From Deltaproteobacteria bacterium (GTDB lineage Bacteria > Myxococcota_A > Polyangia > Haliangiales > SHYZ01): a DNA stretch of 47,982 nucleotides. The translations under genes were made by a program, and so were the position numbers. The DNA is taken from assembly GCA_016210055.1 (NCBI GenBank), contig JACQUZ010000127.1, positions 1 through 47,982 of the forward strand, given 5' to 3'. Under the pieces are notes generated by a model. The model had not been told where the DNA came from, ran no database searches, and saw only the letters and a list, made by a program, of their open reading frames with translations. This document shows, in pieces, positions 40,427-47,982 of this stretch (position 1 is its first letter; each line of letters opens with the position of its first letter).

Positions 40427-42420
40427 GCGAGTGGATCCTCCTTCTTGCGATTGCGCTCGCAGGCCTGAGCGGAGTACCCGGGCTCTTGAGCCCACGCCAT
40501 GGACGGGCCTGCGAGCGCGTTTTTACCCTTGTCATGAGCGTGGCGGCGGCGGGTGCATGCACCGCGGCCGCCTTGGCGCTCCTCGGCTGGTCGCGTGAGC
40601 TTCGAGCGTCGTGGCCCGTCCCTGGAGGGCGCTTCGCCATCCAGGTCGACGCCATCTCTGCCATGTTCGTCATCCAGATCGCGGTGCTCGCTGCGGTCGG
40701 CGCCTGGTACGGGCTCGAGTACTGGGCGCAGCGCGAGCATCCGCAGAACGGCCGCAAGCTCCGCGCCTTCTTCGGAGCGGTGACGGCCGGGATGCTCCTC
40801 CTCGTGGTCGCACGCCATGCCGTGTTGTTCCTCATGGGCTGGGAGATCATGGCCCTCTCGGCGTTCCTCCTCGTTTGCACCGAGGACGAGAAGCCCACCG
40901 CGCGCGAGGTCGGCTACGTCTATCTCCTTGCCGCGCGCGCAGGGACACTCTGCCTCTTCGCGATGTTCGCCCTCCTCGGCGCCGCGTCCGGGACCCTCGA
41001 CATGGACGGATTCTCACGCGCGCTCGCGTCGCCGTTTCGCGACGCGATCTTCGTCCTCGCCCTGTGTGGGTTTGGTATCAAGGCGGGCGTGATGCCCCTT
41101 CATGTTTGGCTTCCGGGCGCGCACGCCAACGCCCCCAGCCACGTGTCGGCGCTCATGTCCGGCGTCCTCATCAAGACCGGGATCTACGGGCTCGTGCGCC
41201 TGACCGCGCTGTGCGACGCGCCGCCGCTGTGGTGGGGACATGTGCTCGTCGCCGCGGGCGCGGTCTCTGGGGTGCTGGGCGTGGGGTTCGCGATTGGGCA
41301 GCATGACATGAAGCGCCTCCTTGCCTACCATTCGGTCGAGAACATCGGGATCATCTTGCTGGGGCTCGGGGTGGCCGTCCTGGGCCGTAGTCTTGGACGA
41401 CCCGAGCTCGTTGCCCTTGGGGTCGCCGGTGCGCTTCTTCACGTCTGGAACCATGGCCTCTTCAAAGCGCTCCTCTTCCTCTCAGCCGGCTCGGTGCTTC
41501 ACGCGACAGGCACCCGCGAGATCGACCGCTTGGGTGGGCTCCTCCGTCGCATGCCGTGGACGGGCCTCGCGTTCCTCGTCGGCGCGGTGGCGATCTGTGG
41601 GCTTCCACCGCTCAATGGCCTGGTCAGCGAGCTGCTCGTATACCTGGGGCTCTTTCGGGCCAGCACGGGTGGACCAGGCCCTTGGCTCGCCGGAGTGCTC
41701 GCGGCGCCGGCCCTGGCCTTCGTTGGCGGCCTGGCCGTGGCCTGTTTCGTCAAGGTCTTCGGCGCGGTCTTCCTGGGGCACCCGCGCACGGCCGATGCCG
41801 AGGGCGCGCACGAAGGCGGGCCCGCGATGCTCACAGCGATGGCCGTCCTCGCCGCGGGCTGCCTGTTCATAGGACTCGGAGCGCCGCTCTTGTCCGGGGT
41901 GCTAAACGCCGCGGTGTCGGCATGGGCAGGGCCCACCGCCGCGGCAGCGCCCGCGATTCACGAGCTCGCACCGCTCGGGTGGGTCTCCATGACGAGCGCG
42001 GTGCTCCTCATCGTGCTGGTGCTCGCGAGCGCCCTGCTCTTCAAGCGGGTGCGTGCGCGTGCCCTCGCTACGTCAAGCGCTGCCAAAGACGCTGGCGAGG
42101 TCGGCACCTGGGACTGCGGCTACGCGGCACCCTCGGCGCGCATGCAGTACACGTCTTCCTCCTTCGCGGGCATCCTCGTGTCGTTTCTTGGCTGGGCGCT
42201 CCACCCGTCGGCGCATGGACCGAAGATCGACGGACCATTCCCCAGCGCCGCGGCCTTTCACAGCCATGTCCCCGACACGGTCCTCGATCGGGCCATCACG
42301 CCAAGCTTCTCCCTCGTCGGCCGATTCCTTGCCCGCCTGCGCCCCATCCAGCGCGGCAGCATCCATCTCTACCTTCTCTACATCTTGGGGACGCTCATCG
42401 CGCTCCTGTTTTGGAGATGA
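40423..42420 (+). CDS. HyfB/NuoL-like antiporter subunit, copy 2
   Basis: A 665-residue paralogue of the preceding protein. GTG 40423 overlaps the upstream stop and starts VSEWILLLAIALAGLSGVPG; longer frames lie inside copy 1 and are not real. It has LMGWEIMALSAFLLV, LCGFGIKAGVMPLHVWLPGA, HANAPSHVSALMSGVLIKTG, HDMKRLLAYHSVENIGIILL, VWNHGLFKALLFL and the C-terminal WDCGYAAPSARMQYTSSSFA. The same key Glu and Lys residues are kept, so both copies could pump ions. Divergence between the copies is substantial, consistent with an old duplication and different positions in the complex. Confidence 0.92.
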   Translation: MSEWILLLAIALAGLSGVPGLLSPRHGRACERVFTLVMSVAAAGACTAAALALLGWSRELRASWPVPGGRFAIQVDAISAMFVIQIAVLAAVGAWYGLEYWAQREHPQNGRKLRAFFGAVTAGMLLLVVARHAVLFLMGWEIMALSAFLLVCTEDEKPTAREVGYVYLLAARAGTLCLFAMFALLGAASGTLDMDGFSRALASPFRDAIFVLALCGFGIKAGVMPLHVWLPGAHANAPSHVSALMSGVLIKTGIYGLVRLTALCDAPPLWWGHVLVAAGAVSGVLGVGFAIGQHDMKRLLAYHSVENIGIILLGLGVAVLGRSLGRPELVALGVAGALLHVWNHGLFKALLFLSAGSVLHATGTREIDRLGGLLRRMPWTGLAFLVGAVAICGLPPLNGLVSELLVYLGLFRASTGGPGPWLAGVLAAPALAFVGGLAVACFVKVFGAVFLGHPRTADAEGAHEGGPAMLTAMAVLAAGCLFIGLGAPLLSGVLNAAVSAWAGPTAAAAPAIHELAPLGWVSMTSAVLLIVLVLASALLFKRVRARALATSSAAKDAGEVGTWDCGYAAPSARMQYTSSSFAGILVSFLGWALHPSAHGPKIDGPFPSAAAFHSHVPDTVLDRAITPSFSLVGRFLARLRPIQRGSIHLYLLYILGTLIALLFWR

Positions 42421-43337
42421 CCTTGCCCGTAATCGACTCCATCATCCACGTCTCGGTTGTTCTTGTATTGCCGCCGCTGCTCCTCGGCGTCATCAACAAG
42501 ACCAAGGCGTTCTTCGCCGGTCGCGTCGGCCCACCGCTTCTCCAGACCTACTACGACCTCGTCAAGCTCATGCGCAAGGGCACGGTGCTAAGTCGCACGA
42601 CCACGTGGGTCTTCCTCGCTGGTCCGGCGGTCTCCTTCGTCACCACGTTCCTTGCTGCGCTGCTCCTGCCGCTCGGCGGGCACCCGGCGCCCATCTCGTT
42701 CGAGGGTGACTTCGTCCTGTTCGCCTACGCCCTCGGGCTGGGCCGCTTCTTCACGGTCGCCGCCGCCCTCGACACGGGCTCCTCGTTTGAAGGGATGGGG
42801 GGCGCCCGCGAGGCGACGTTTTCGTGCCTCGCCGAGCCGGCGCTCTTCTTCGGCCTCCTGGTCCTCGCGCGCGCGTCGGGGAGCACATCGCTGTCCGGCA
42901 TGCTCGGGCCCACCGTCGCCGCCACCTGGAGCGTCGCTGGCGCCTCACTCGCTGCCGTGCTGGTGAGCTGGTTCGTGGTGCTCCTCGCCGAAAACAGCCG
43001 CATCCCCTTCGACGACCCGAACACCCACCTGGAGCTCACCATGGTTCACGAGGTCATGGTCCTCGACCACAGCGGCCCGCCCCTCGGGCTGATCCTCTAC
43101 GGAGCCGCGATGAAGCTGCTCGTGTTCGGCGCCCTCGTCCTCGGCGTGGCCCTGCCGCTCCCGGGCGTGGACCCGTGGCTCGCCTGGGGTGCCTTCGTGG
43201 GCTCATGCGTCGTCTTGGCGGCCTGCGTGGGCGTCGTCGAGTCGGTGATGGCGCGCCTGCGCCTTTCGCAGGTGCCCAACCTGCTGGTCGCGGCCTGCCT
43301 GATTTCGGCCTTTGGCGCCGTTTTGATGGTGAGGTGA
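42417..43337 (+). CDS. HyfC/HycD/NuoH-like membrane subunit
   Basis: A 306-residue membrane subunit linking the peripheral arm to the ion channels. ATG 42417 overlaps the previous stop (ATGA). Family segments are GVINKTKAFFAGRVGPPLLQ then TYYDLVKLMRKG near the N-terminus, YALGLGRFFTVAAALDTGSS, and FVVLLAENSRIPFDDPNTHL then ELTMVHEVMVLD, the acidic cytoplasmic loop typical of NuoH-type proteins. About eight helices. The order HyfB-HyfB-HyfC-HyfE-HyfF-HyfG-HyfI matches hydrogenase-4-like operons. Confidence 0.92.
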   Translation: MTLPVIDSIIHVSVVLVLPPLLLGVINKTKAFFAGRVGPPLLQTYYDLVKLMRKGTVLSRTTTWVFLAGPAVSFVTTFLAALLLPLGGHPAPISFEGDFVLFAYALGLGRFFTVAAALDTGSSFEGMGGAREATFSCLAEPALFFGLLVLARASGSTSLSGMLGPTVAATWSVAGASLAAVLVSWFVVLLAENSRIPFDDPNTHLELTMVHEVMVLDHSGPPLGLILYGAAMKLLVFGALVLGVALPLPGVDPWLAWGAFVGSCVVLAACVGVVESVMARLRLSQVPNLLVAACLISAFGAVLMVR

Positions 43338-43339
43338 GC

Positions 43340-43981
43340 ATGTCTTCCGTCGTCGATCCCCTCCTCGTGCTGGGCCTCATGCTGAACTTCTTGCTCTGTG
43401 GAACGAGCCGGCTGCGCACGGCAATCAACGCCTCTGGGCTCCAAGGGGCGCTCCTTGGCTTGCTCACCATCGCCGTGCACGGTGCGCCGGCGACTCGGCC
43501 GATTGTCGTCGGGGTTTTTGCCATCGCCATCAAGGGGCTGCTGATCCCTGGGATGCTTCACCGGGCCCTCCGCGACGCGGCGATTCGGCGGGAGGTGGAG
43601 CCATTCGTGAGCTTCGTGACCTCGCTCGTCCTCGGCGCCATCGCCACCGGAGCGGCGGTCCTGTTTGCCGACCACCTGCCCCTCGCACCTCAACACAAGG
43701 GCTCGCTCATCGTCCCTGCGTCCCTCGCGACCGTGCTGGTTGGATTCCTGATCCTCACGACACGCCGCAAGGCCATCACCCAGGTGGTCGGCTACCTGGT
43801 GCTCGAGAACGGCATCTTCATCATGGGCCTCACGCTCCACGACGCGATGCCCTCGTTCGTCGAAGTCGGCGTCCTCCTGGACTTGCTCGTCGGTATTTTC
43901 GTGATCGGGATCGTGATTAACCACATCAACCGCGAGTTCGCCTCCCTGGACGTGGCGCGGCTCGACACGCTGAAGGAGTGA
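43340..43981 (+). CDS. HyfE-like membrane subunit
   Basis: A 213-residue small membrane subunit with six or seven helices (LLVLGLMLNFLLCGTSRL, PIVVGVFAIAIKGLLIPGML, SLIVPASLATVLVGFLIL). The conserved end of HyfE/NuoK-like proteins is visible: RKAITQVVGYLVLENGIFIM followed by GLTLHDAMPSFVEVGVLLDL, with the buried Glu residues of the NuoK type. ATG 43340 has GAGGTGAG just upstream and follows the HyfC stop by two bases. Confidence 0.9.
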   Translation: MSSVVDPLLVLGLMLNFLLCGTSRLRTAINASGLQGALLGLLTIAVHGAPATRPIVVGVFAIAIKGLLIPGMLHRALRDAAIRREVEPFVSFVTSLVLGAIATGAAVLFADHLPLAPQHKGSLIVPASLATVLVGFLILTTRRKAITQVVGYLVLENGIFIMGLTLHDAMPSFVEVGVLLDLLVGIFVIGIVINHINREFASLDVARLDTLKE

Positions 43982-43984
43982 TGC

Positions 43985-45424
43985 ATGGCGGTCGCCCTCT
44001 TTCTCGTGCCGCTCCTCTTCGCCCTCGCGGCGATGCTCATGCCCGCGCACCGTGCCCGCCCGCTCCTGGTGCCGCTTGGCGCTGCCGTCCACCTTGGGCT
44101 CGTTACTCTAGCTCTTGGCAGTGAGGGCGAGGTTTCGGCTTGGGGGGGCTGGCTCGTCCTCGACAAGCTCGGCCGCGTGGTGCTCCCTCTCGTGTCGGGC
44201 CTCTTTTTCGCCTGTTCCCTGTACGTGCCGACGTACCTCCGTATCAGGAGCGGGCGGCCGAACCGGGTGTTCTGCTCGGCGCTTCTCGCGTTCTTGGGGA
44301 TGATGACCCTCATCACCTTGTCGCACCACCTGGGGCTCATGTGGGTCGCCCTCGAGGCCAACACGCTCGTGTCCGCGCCGCTCCTCTACTTTGGCCAGAA
44401 CTCGCGTTCCCTCGAGGCCACCTGGAAGTATCTCCTCATCGGCGCGGTGGGGATCGCCCTCGCGCTCCTGGGATCGTTCTTTCTCGCCTACGCCGCACTC
44501 CACGCGGGTCGTCACGGATCGCTCGTGGTCGACGACCTGGTGCGCGATGCTCCGATGCTCTCGCGGCCGTGGCTGCACACCGCCTTCGTCGTGCTCTTCG
44601 TCGGCTACGGCACCAAGATGGGGCTCGCGCCGATGCACACCTGGAAGCCCGACGCCTACGGAGAGGCGCCCGGGCTCGTCGGGGCGCTCCTCGCCGGCGG
44701 CCTGACCTCCTGCGCCTTCCTGGCGCTTCTTCGCTTCTACCAGATCTTAGCGGCCGCAGGCGAAGGTGCCTTTGCGCGCGACCTCATGGTGGTGATTGGC
44801 CTGCTCTCCATGGCGGTGGCAGGCGTCTTCATGGCGCGCCAAAGGGACTACAAGCGGATGCTCGCCTATTCGAGCGTCGAGCACATGGGGATACTCGTCT
44901 TGGGCATGGGGATAGGGGGGCTCGCCGCCTTCGGCGCGCTTCTGCACCTCGTCAACAACGCGCTCACCAAGGGCGTGATGTTCATGGCCGCCGCGAACAT
45001 CCACCGCGCGTACGGTCACAAGACGATCGACCGCGTGGGAGGGGCGCTCCGGCGCGTGCCTGCGTCTGGAGCACTTTTCCTGGCGGGCTTCTTCGCCATC
45101 ACCGGCTCACCGCCCTTTGGGCCATTCCTCAGCGAGTTCACGATCCTTAGGGGAGCTGTGGCCAGCGGGCGGTACGGGGTGGCGGCGGCCTTCCTGGTGC
45201 TCCTGTTCGTGGTGTTCGTTGGAATGGGAAACACCGTGCTCGCGGTGGTGCAGGGGAAGCCGCCCGAGGACGTTCGTGAGACCGGGTTCCATGAGAGCGT
45301 GGGCACGGTCGGGCCAGCGCTCGTCCTGCTCCTCGCGGTCGCCGTCTTGGGCGTGTGGGTACCGCCGGCCCTGTCTTTAGCCTTGCAAGACGCGGCGACC
45401 TTCATCGAAGGGGTGAATCCATGA
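43985..45424 (+). CDS. HyfF/NuoN-like antiporter subunit
   Basis: A 479-residue antiporter-like subunit, the third in the operon. Key parts: LGLMWVALEANTLVSAPLLY (TM5 Glu), LFVGYGTKMGLAPMHTWKPD (TM7 Lys), PGLVGALLAGGLTSCAFLAL, RDYKRMLAYSSVEHMGILVL (TM8 Lys), LVNNALTKGVMFMAA and SPPFGPFLSEFTIL. The size and the MHTWKPDAYGEAPG signature fit HyfF of formate-hydrogenlyase-like complexes rather than NuoM. Its stop overlaps the HyfG start. Confidence 0.92.
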   Translation: MAVALFLVPLLFALAAMLMPAHRARPLLVPLGAAVHLGLVTLALGSEGEVSAWGGWLVLDKLGRVVLPLVSGLFFACSLYVPTYLRIRSGRPNRVFCSALLAFLGMMTLITLSHHLGLMWVALEANTLVSAPLLYFGQNSRSLEATWKYLLIGAVGIALALLGSFFLAYAALHAGRHGSLVVDDLVRDAPMLSRPWLHTAFVVLFVGYGTKMGLAPMHTWKPDAYGEAPGLVGALLAGGLTSCAFLALLRFYQILAAAGEGAFARDLMVVIGLLSMAVAGVFMARQRDYKRMLAYSSVEHMGILVLGMGIGGLAAFGALLHLVNNALTKGVMFMAAANIHRAYGHKTIDRVGGALRRVPASGALFLAGFFAITGSPPFGPFLSEFTILRGAVASGRYGVAAAFLVLLFVVFVGMGNTVLAVVQGKPPEDVRETGFHESVGTVGPALVLLLAVAVLGVWVPPALSLALQDAATFIEGVNP

Positions 45425-46944
45425 CCGAAAGTCGCCTGCTCACGTTGCCGAACGGCGCTGCGGTGCCGGTGGGTGACTTGCCACGGCTAGGGCTCGAGGC
45501 GTTCCGGGACGCGGTGATCGGTGCGCGTGGCCGCGGACGTCGGGTGAGCGCGCTCTTTGGCGCTCGCTCGCCCCTGGGCCTTGGCTTGTACGTGATCCTT
45601 GCCGACGACGACGCGGGCCTTCTCGAGTGCGCGTGGACCGACCTCGACCATGAAGAGTTCCCGTCGATGACTCCCGAGTGCCCTGAGGTGCACCTCTTCG
45701 AGCGCGAGATTGCAGAGCAGTGGGGCGTCGTGCCCAGGGGGCACCCTTGGCTAAAACCGGTCCGATTCCATCTTAGCGCCTCTCCCGGGCGTGACGCGTG
45801 GGGGCGACCTGCGGACGTCCCGCTGGTCCCCGGAGTCGTCGATTTCTTCCGGGTCGAAGGCGATGAAGTCCACGAGGTCGCGGTCGGGCCGGTGCACGCC
45901 GGCGTGATCGAGCCCGGGCATTTCCGCTTCCAGTGTCACGGCGAGCACGTGTTCCACTTGGAGATCTCCCTCGGCTACCAGCACCGTGGGGTGGAGCGCA
46001 AGCTCGTGGGCGGACCGGGAAAACGGACGATCCACTACATGGAGACCCTCGCGGGTGACACGACCATTGGGCATGCCCTTTCGTACTGCCAGGTCCTCGA
46101 GGCGCTGGGCGGGCGGAACGCGACGCCGCGGGCGTGGGCGCTTCGTGGGGTGGCGTTGGAGCTCGAGCGCCTGGCCAACCACACGGGTGATCTGGGCGCG
46201 CTCGCGGGCGACGTCGGGTTCCTGCCCACCGCTTCGTATTGCGGTCGGCTTCGCGGGGACTTCCTCAACATGACCGCGGTCCTTAGCGGCAGCCGATTCG
46301 GGCGGGGCCTCGTGCGTCCCGGTGGCGTCGCGTTCGACGTCGACGCGGCGCTCGTGGCTGACCTGCGCCGGCGGCTGGACGCGGCCGCGCGCGACGTCGC
46401 AGGTGCGGCGAAGCTCCTTTGGGCTGCGCCGACGGTGATGGCACGCTTCGAGGAAACTGGGCGGCTCCCGTCGGACGTGGCCGACCTGCTTGGAATGGTC
46501 GGGCCTGCGGCTCGTGCTTCGGGGCTTCGGCGGGACGTGCGCAAGACGCACCCGTCGGGGATCTTCCAGCTCGTCCACATCCCCTTGTCGACCGTCGAGT
46601 CCGGCGATGTCTTTGCCCGTGCGTACGTGCGCTGGCTCGAGATCGAGCGATCCGTCGAATACGTGCGCACGCAGCTCGGCGAGCTCCCGCGCGGACCAGG
46701 GCACCGCGACGTGGCAACGCCCAAGGGCGGCATGCTCGCCGTGTCCCTCGTTGAGGGGTGGCGCGGCGAGATCTGCCACGTCGCGATGACCGACGACTTG
46801 GGGCATTTCTCGGCCTACAAGGTGGTGGACCCCTCATTCCACAACTGGACGGGCCTGGCGATGGCGCTCCGGGACCAGCAGATCTCGGACTTCCCGCTCT
46901 GCAACAAGAGCTTCAACCTGTCGTATTGCGGACACGACCTGTAG
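45421..46944 (+). CDS. HyfG-like catalytic-subunit homologue lacking Ni-binding cysteines
   Basis: A 507-residue fusion of a NuoC-like N-terminal domain (about 1-160, HLFEREIAEQWGVVPRGHPW) and a NuoD/hydrogenase large-subunit-like domain (HFRFQCHGEHVFHLEISLGY, QHRGVERKL, RAWALRGVALELERLANHTG, HIPLSTVESGDVFAR). In group-4 hydrogenases the Ni-Fe site uses CGIC and DPCxxC. Here the first becomes AGDT (A211-T214, in METLAGDTTIGHALSY) and the end reads DFPLCNKSFNLSYCGHDL, with Ser and Gly at the aligned ligand positions, though a neighbouring Cys (C503) exists. No C-terminal extension for protease maturation. It should not oxidise H2; it may instead couple quinone, ferredoxin or unknown redox chemistry to ion pumping. 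Confidence 0.9.
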   Translation: MTESRLLTLPNGAAVPVGDLPRLGLEAFRDAVIGARGRGRRVSALFGARSPLGLGLYVILADDDAGLLECAWTDLDHEEFPSMTPECPEVHLFEREIAEQWGVVPRGHPWLKPVRFHLSASPGRDAWGRPADVPLVPGVVDFFRVEGDEVHEVAVGPVHAGVIEPGHFRFQCHGEHVFHLEISLGYQHRGVERKLVGGPGKRTIHYMETLAGDTTIGHALSYCQVLEALGGRNATPRAWALRGVALELERLANHTGDLGALAGDVGFLPTASYCGRLRGDFLNMTAVLSGSRFGRGLVRPGGVAFDVDAALVADLRRRLDAAARDVAGAAKLLWAAPTVMARFEETGRLPSDVADLLGMVGPAARASGLRRDVRKTHPSGIFQLVHIPLSTVESGDVFARAYVRWLEIERSVEYVRTQLGELPRGPGHRDVATPKGGMLAVSLVEGWRGEICHVAMTDDLGHFSAYKVVDPSFHNWTGLAMALRDQQISDFPLCNKSFNLSYCGHDL

Positions 46945-46952
46945 GTGCGCGC

Positions 46953-47783
46953 ATGTGGCGGATTCTCCACGCAAGACTAAAACAAGGTCATCGAACAGCG
47001 GCATTTCCGGACGTGCCGCCGACGCTGCCAGAGCGTCTTCGCGGCCACCCCGTCCTTGATCCGGCGCGCTGCAAGGAAGGATGCCGCGCGTGCTCCGAGG
47101 CATGCCCGACGGACGCGATACGAGTTGGCGAGAAGGGTGTCGGCATTGACCTCGGCCTTTGCCTCTTTTGCACGGACTGCGCAGGCGCTTGTCCGGAGGG
47201 GGCGGTGCGGTTTACCACCGAGCACCGCATGGCGGCGAGGCGGCGCGAGGACTTGGTCGTCCGCCAAGGCGTGCTCGAGCGGGTAAGGGCGCTCGACGAG
47301 AAGATGCTTCGGCTGTTCCGGCGCTCGCTCAAGCTGCGCCAGGTAAGCGCCGGCGGATGCAACGGCTGCGAGGCCGATGTGAATGTCCTGGGCACCGTCG
47401 TGTTCGACCTCGGGCGCTTCGGGATCCAGGTCGTGGCGTCGCCACGCCACGCGGACGGCCTCCTGATTACGGGCCCCGTGTCCGAGAACATGAAGCTCGC
47501 CCTCAAGAAGACCTACGACGCCGTGCCACCGCCCAAGATCGTGATTGCCGTCGGGGCGTGCGCGATCTCCGGTGGGCCTTACGCAGGGCACGAGGAAGTC
47601 GCGGGCGGAGCGAGCTCGGTGGTTCCGGTAGACCTGTTCATCCCCGGCTGTCCGCCGCATCCGTACACGATCCTCGACGGCCTTCTGTCGCTGCTGGGTC
47701 GCATGGGTCCAGAGCGGATGGTTGGTGAGGGGCCGGTCATGTCCCAGGAACGAGGGGCTCAGGTGGGCAAAGCACGCGGGTAA
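46953..47783 (+). CDS. HyfH-HyfI-like fusion: 2x[4Fe-4S] ferredoxin plus NuoB-type small subunit
   Basis: A 276-residue electron-transfer protein fusing two normally separate subunits. Residues about 35-90 are a two-cluster ferredoxin domain: CKEGCRACSEACPT (C40, C44, C47, C51; note C-x3-C first spacing) and CLFCTDCAGACPEG (C70, C73, C76, C80). Residues about 130-260 are a NuoB/HyfI small subunit with proximal-cluster ligands GGCNGCEADVN (C136, C139), GACAISGGPY (C203) and FIPGCPPHPYTI (C233). All cluster ligands are present, so electrons could reach the HyfG-like site. ATG 46953 lies 8 bp after the HyfG stop. Last gene of the operon. Confidence 0.92.
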   Translation: MWRILHARLKQGHRTAAFPDVPPTLPERLRGHPVLDPARCKEGCRACSEACPTDAIRVGEKGVGIDLGLCLFCTDCAGACPEGAVRFTTEHRMAARRREDLVVRQGVLERVRALDEKMLRLFRRSLKLRQVSAGGCNGCEADVNVLGTVVFDLGRFGIQVVASPRHADGLLITGPVSENMKLALKKTYDAVPPPKIVIAVGACAISGGPYAGHEEVAGGASSVVPVDLFIPGCPPHPYTILDGLLSLLGRMGPERMVGEGPVMSQERGAQVGKARG

Positions 47784-47819
47784 TGGGCATAAATGCCCCG
47801 CCAGGGGCATTTATGCCCA
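47784..47819 (+). terminator. Perfect 16-bp hairpin closing the membrane-complex operon
   Basis: TGGGCATAAATGCCCC pairs perfectly with GGGGCATTTATGCCCA around GCCA, beginning directly at the last base region of the HyfI-like stop codon. It is the strongest hairpin in the window. No long U-run follows, but position and stability make it the operon terminator or a 3'-end stabiliser. From 47820 to the window end I see no gene. Confidence 0.8.
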
Positions 47820-47982
47820 GTTCAGTGGGGGAGATTGGTAGGAGGGCAATTGTTCATGCGGAAGGTCCAAGAACGCCTCAGCTTGCCTTGAAACAGAGCC
47901 TGGTAGTGGCTCCATCTGATGCCTGACGTTCCCCGGCGCCGGCGCGGGACCCGACATCCGCTGGTGCTAGGCACGTCGCCGC

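Noticed and set aside
38555..40495. A 646-codon open frame on the minus strand across the first HyfB-like gene
   Set aside because: It is antisense to a gene with full family motifs. Its product is low-complexity and rich in Glu, Arg and Gly, as expected for the shadow of a GC-rich gene.
38447..47783. Annotation as NADH dehydrogenase (complex I) or functional hydrogenase 4
   Set aside because: There are no NuoE/F/G NADH-input subunits and no Ni-binding cysteines, so neither enzyme name is supported.
1..47982. CRISPR arrays, rRNA or tRNA genes, riboswitches
   Set aside because: I looked for regularly spaced repeats and familiar RNA gene sequences and saw none; short tandem repeats found here have only two copies. 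tRNAscan-SE and Infernal would be needed for certainty.

Overview
The window reads as a chromosomal segment of a GC-rich (not computed) deltaproteobacterium-like organism, most plausibly Myxococcota, perhaps class Polyangia. Grounds: many secreted lipoproteins with Cys-rich or LamG/beta-helix domains, a MopE-like protein with repeated Asp-rich metal-binding motifs, a GH25 lysozyme ending in a MYXO-CTERM-like tail, a Ser/Thr kinase remnant, and NtrC-type signalling. No rRNA, tRNA, CRISPR array or intact mobile element was recognised. The taxonomy is inference.

Region 1 (1-8.6 kb): a truncated ABC solute-binding lipoprotein and a TonB-dependent receptor, a kinase remnant, a GH25 lysozyme, the ribosome-rescue factor ArfB, a P-loop kinase, a lipoprotein with an alpha/beta-hydrolase look, and an MvdC/MvdD-type ATP-grasp ligase. 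A short ORF lies just upstream of the ligase and may be its peptide substrate; a perfect 14-bp stem-loop lies between them. This is a candidate graspetide-type RiPP locus.

Region 2 (8.6-24.3 kb): cell-surface lipoproteins, a P-type ATPase remnant, a large LamG/CARDB/HExxH protein, an adenosine-specific kinase (DUF355), Pcm, a translationally coupled MmgE/PrpD plus ComA-like pair, glutamate dehydrogenase, a short UPF0016 transporter, a zinc-ribbon membrane protein, and an SPFH/band-7 protein coupled to an SH3-like protein that carries a tandem in-frame palindromic insertion.

Region 3 (24.5-29.9 kb): an orphan 47-aa double-glycine peptide precursor, DNA polymerase IV, a transposase-like HTH fragment, a CheY-like regulator, a PNPOx-TetR-cupin gene set behind a promoter with a palindromic operator, and a MopE/beta-helix lipoprotein.

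Region 4 (29.9-36.9 kb): four tightly packed genes: a GldF-GldG-like permease fusion, a DUF4340 protein, a sensorless NtrB-like kinase and an NtrC-like activator with GAFTSA in place of GAFTGA. No ATPase partner is present. An orphan antitoxin gene and an IS-end-like inverted repeat follow.

Region 5 (36.9-47.8 kb): a pseudo-receiver/pentapeptide protein, an HTH-EIIA(Ntr) fusion, then seven overlapping or near-abutting genes for a hydrogenase-4/complex-I-like membrane complex (two HyfB-like, HyfC, HyfE, HyfF, HyfG and a fused HyfH-HyfI), closed by a 16-bp perfect hairpin. The HyfG-like subunit lacks the four Ni-binding cysteines, so the complex should not be a [NiFe] hydrogenase; it resembles the energy-converting hydrogenase-related (Ehr) group, with three antiporter-like subunits and an intact electron-transfer module.
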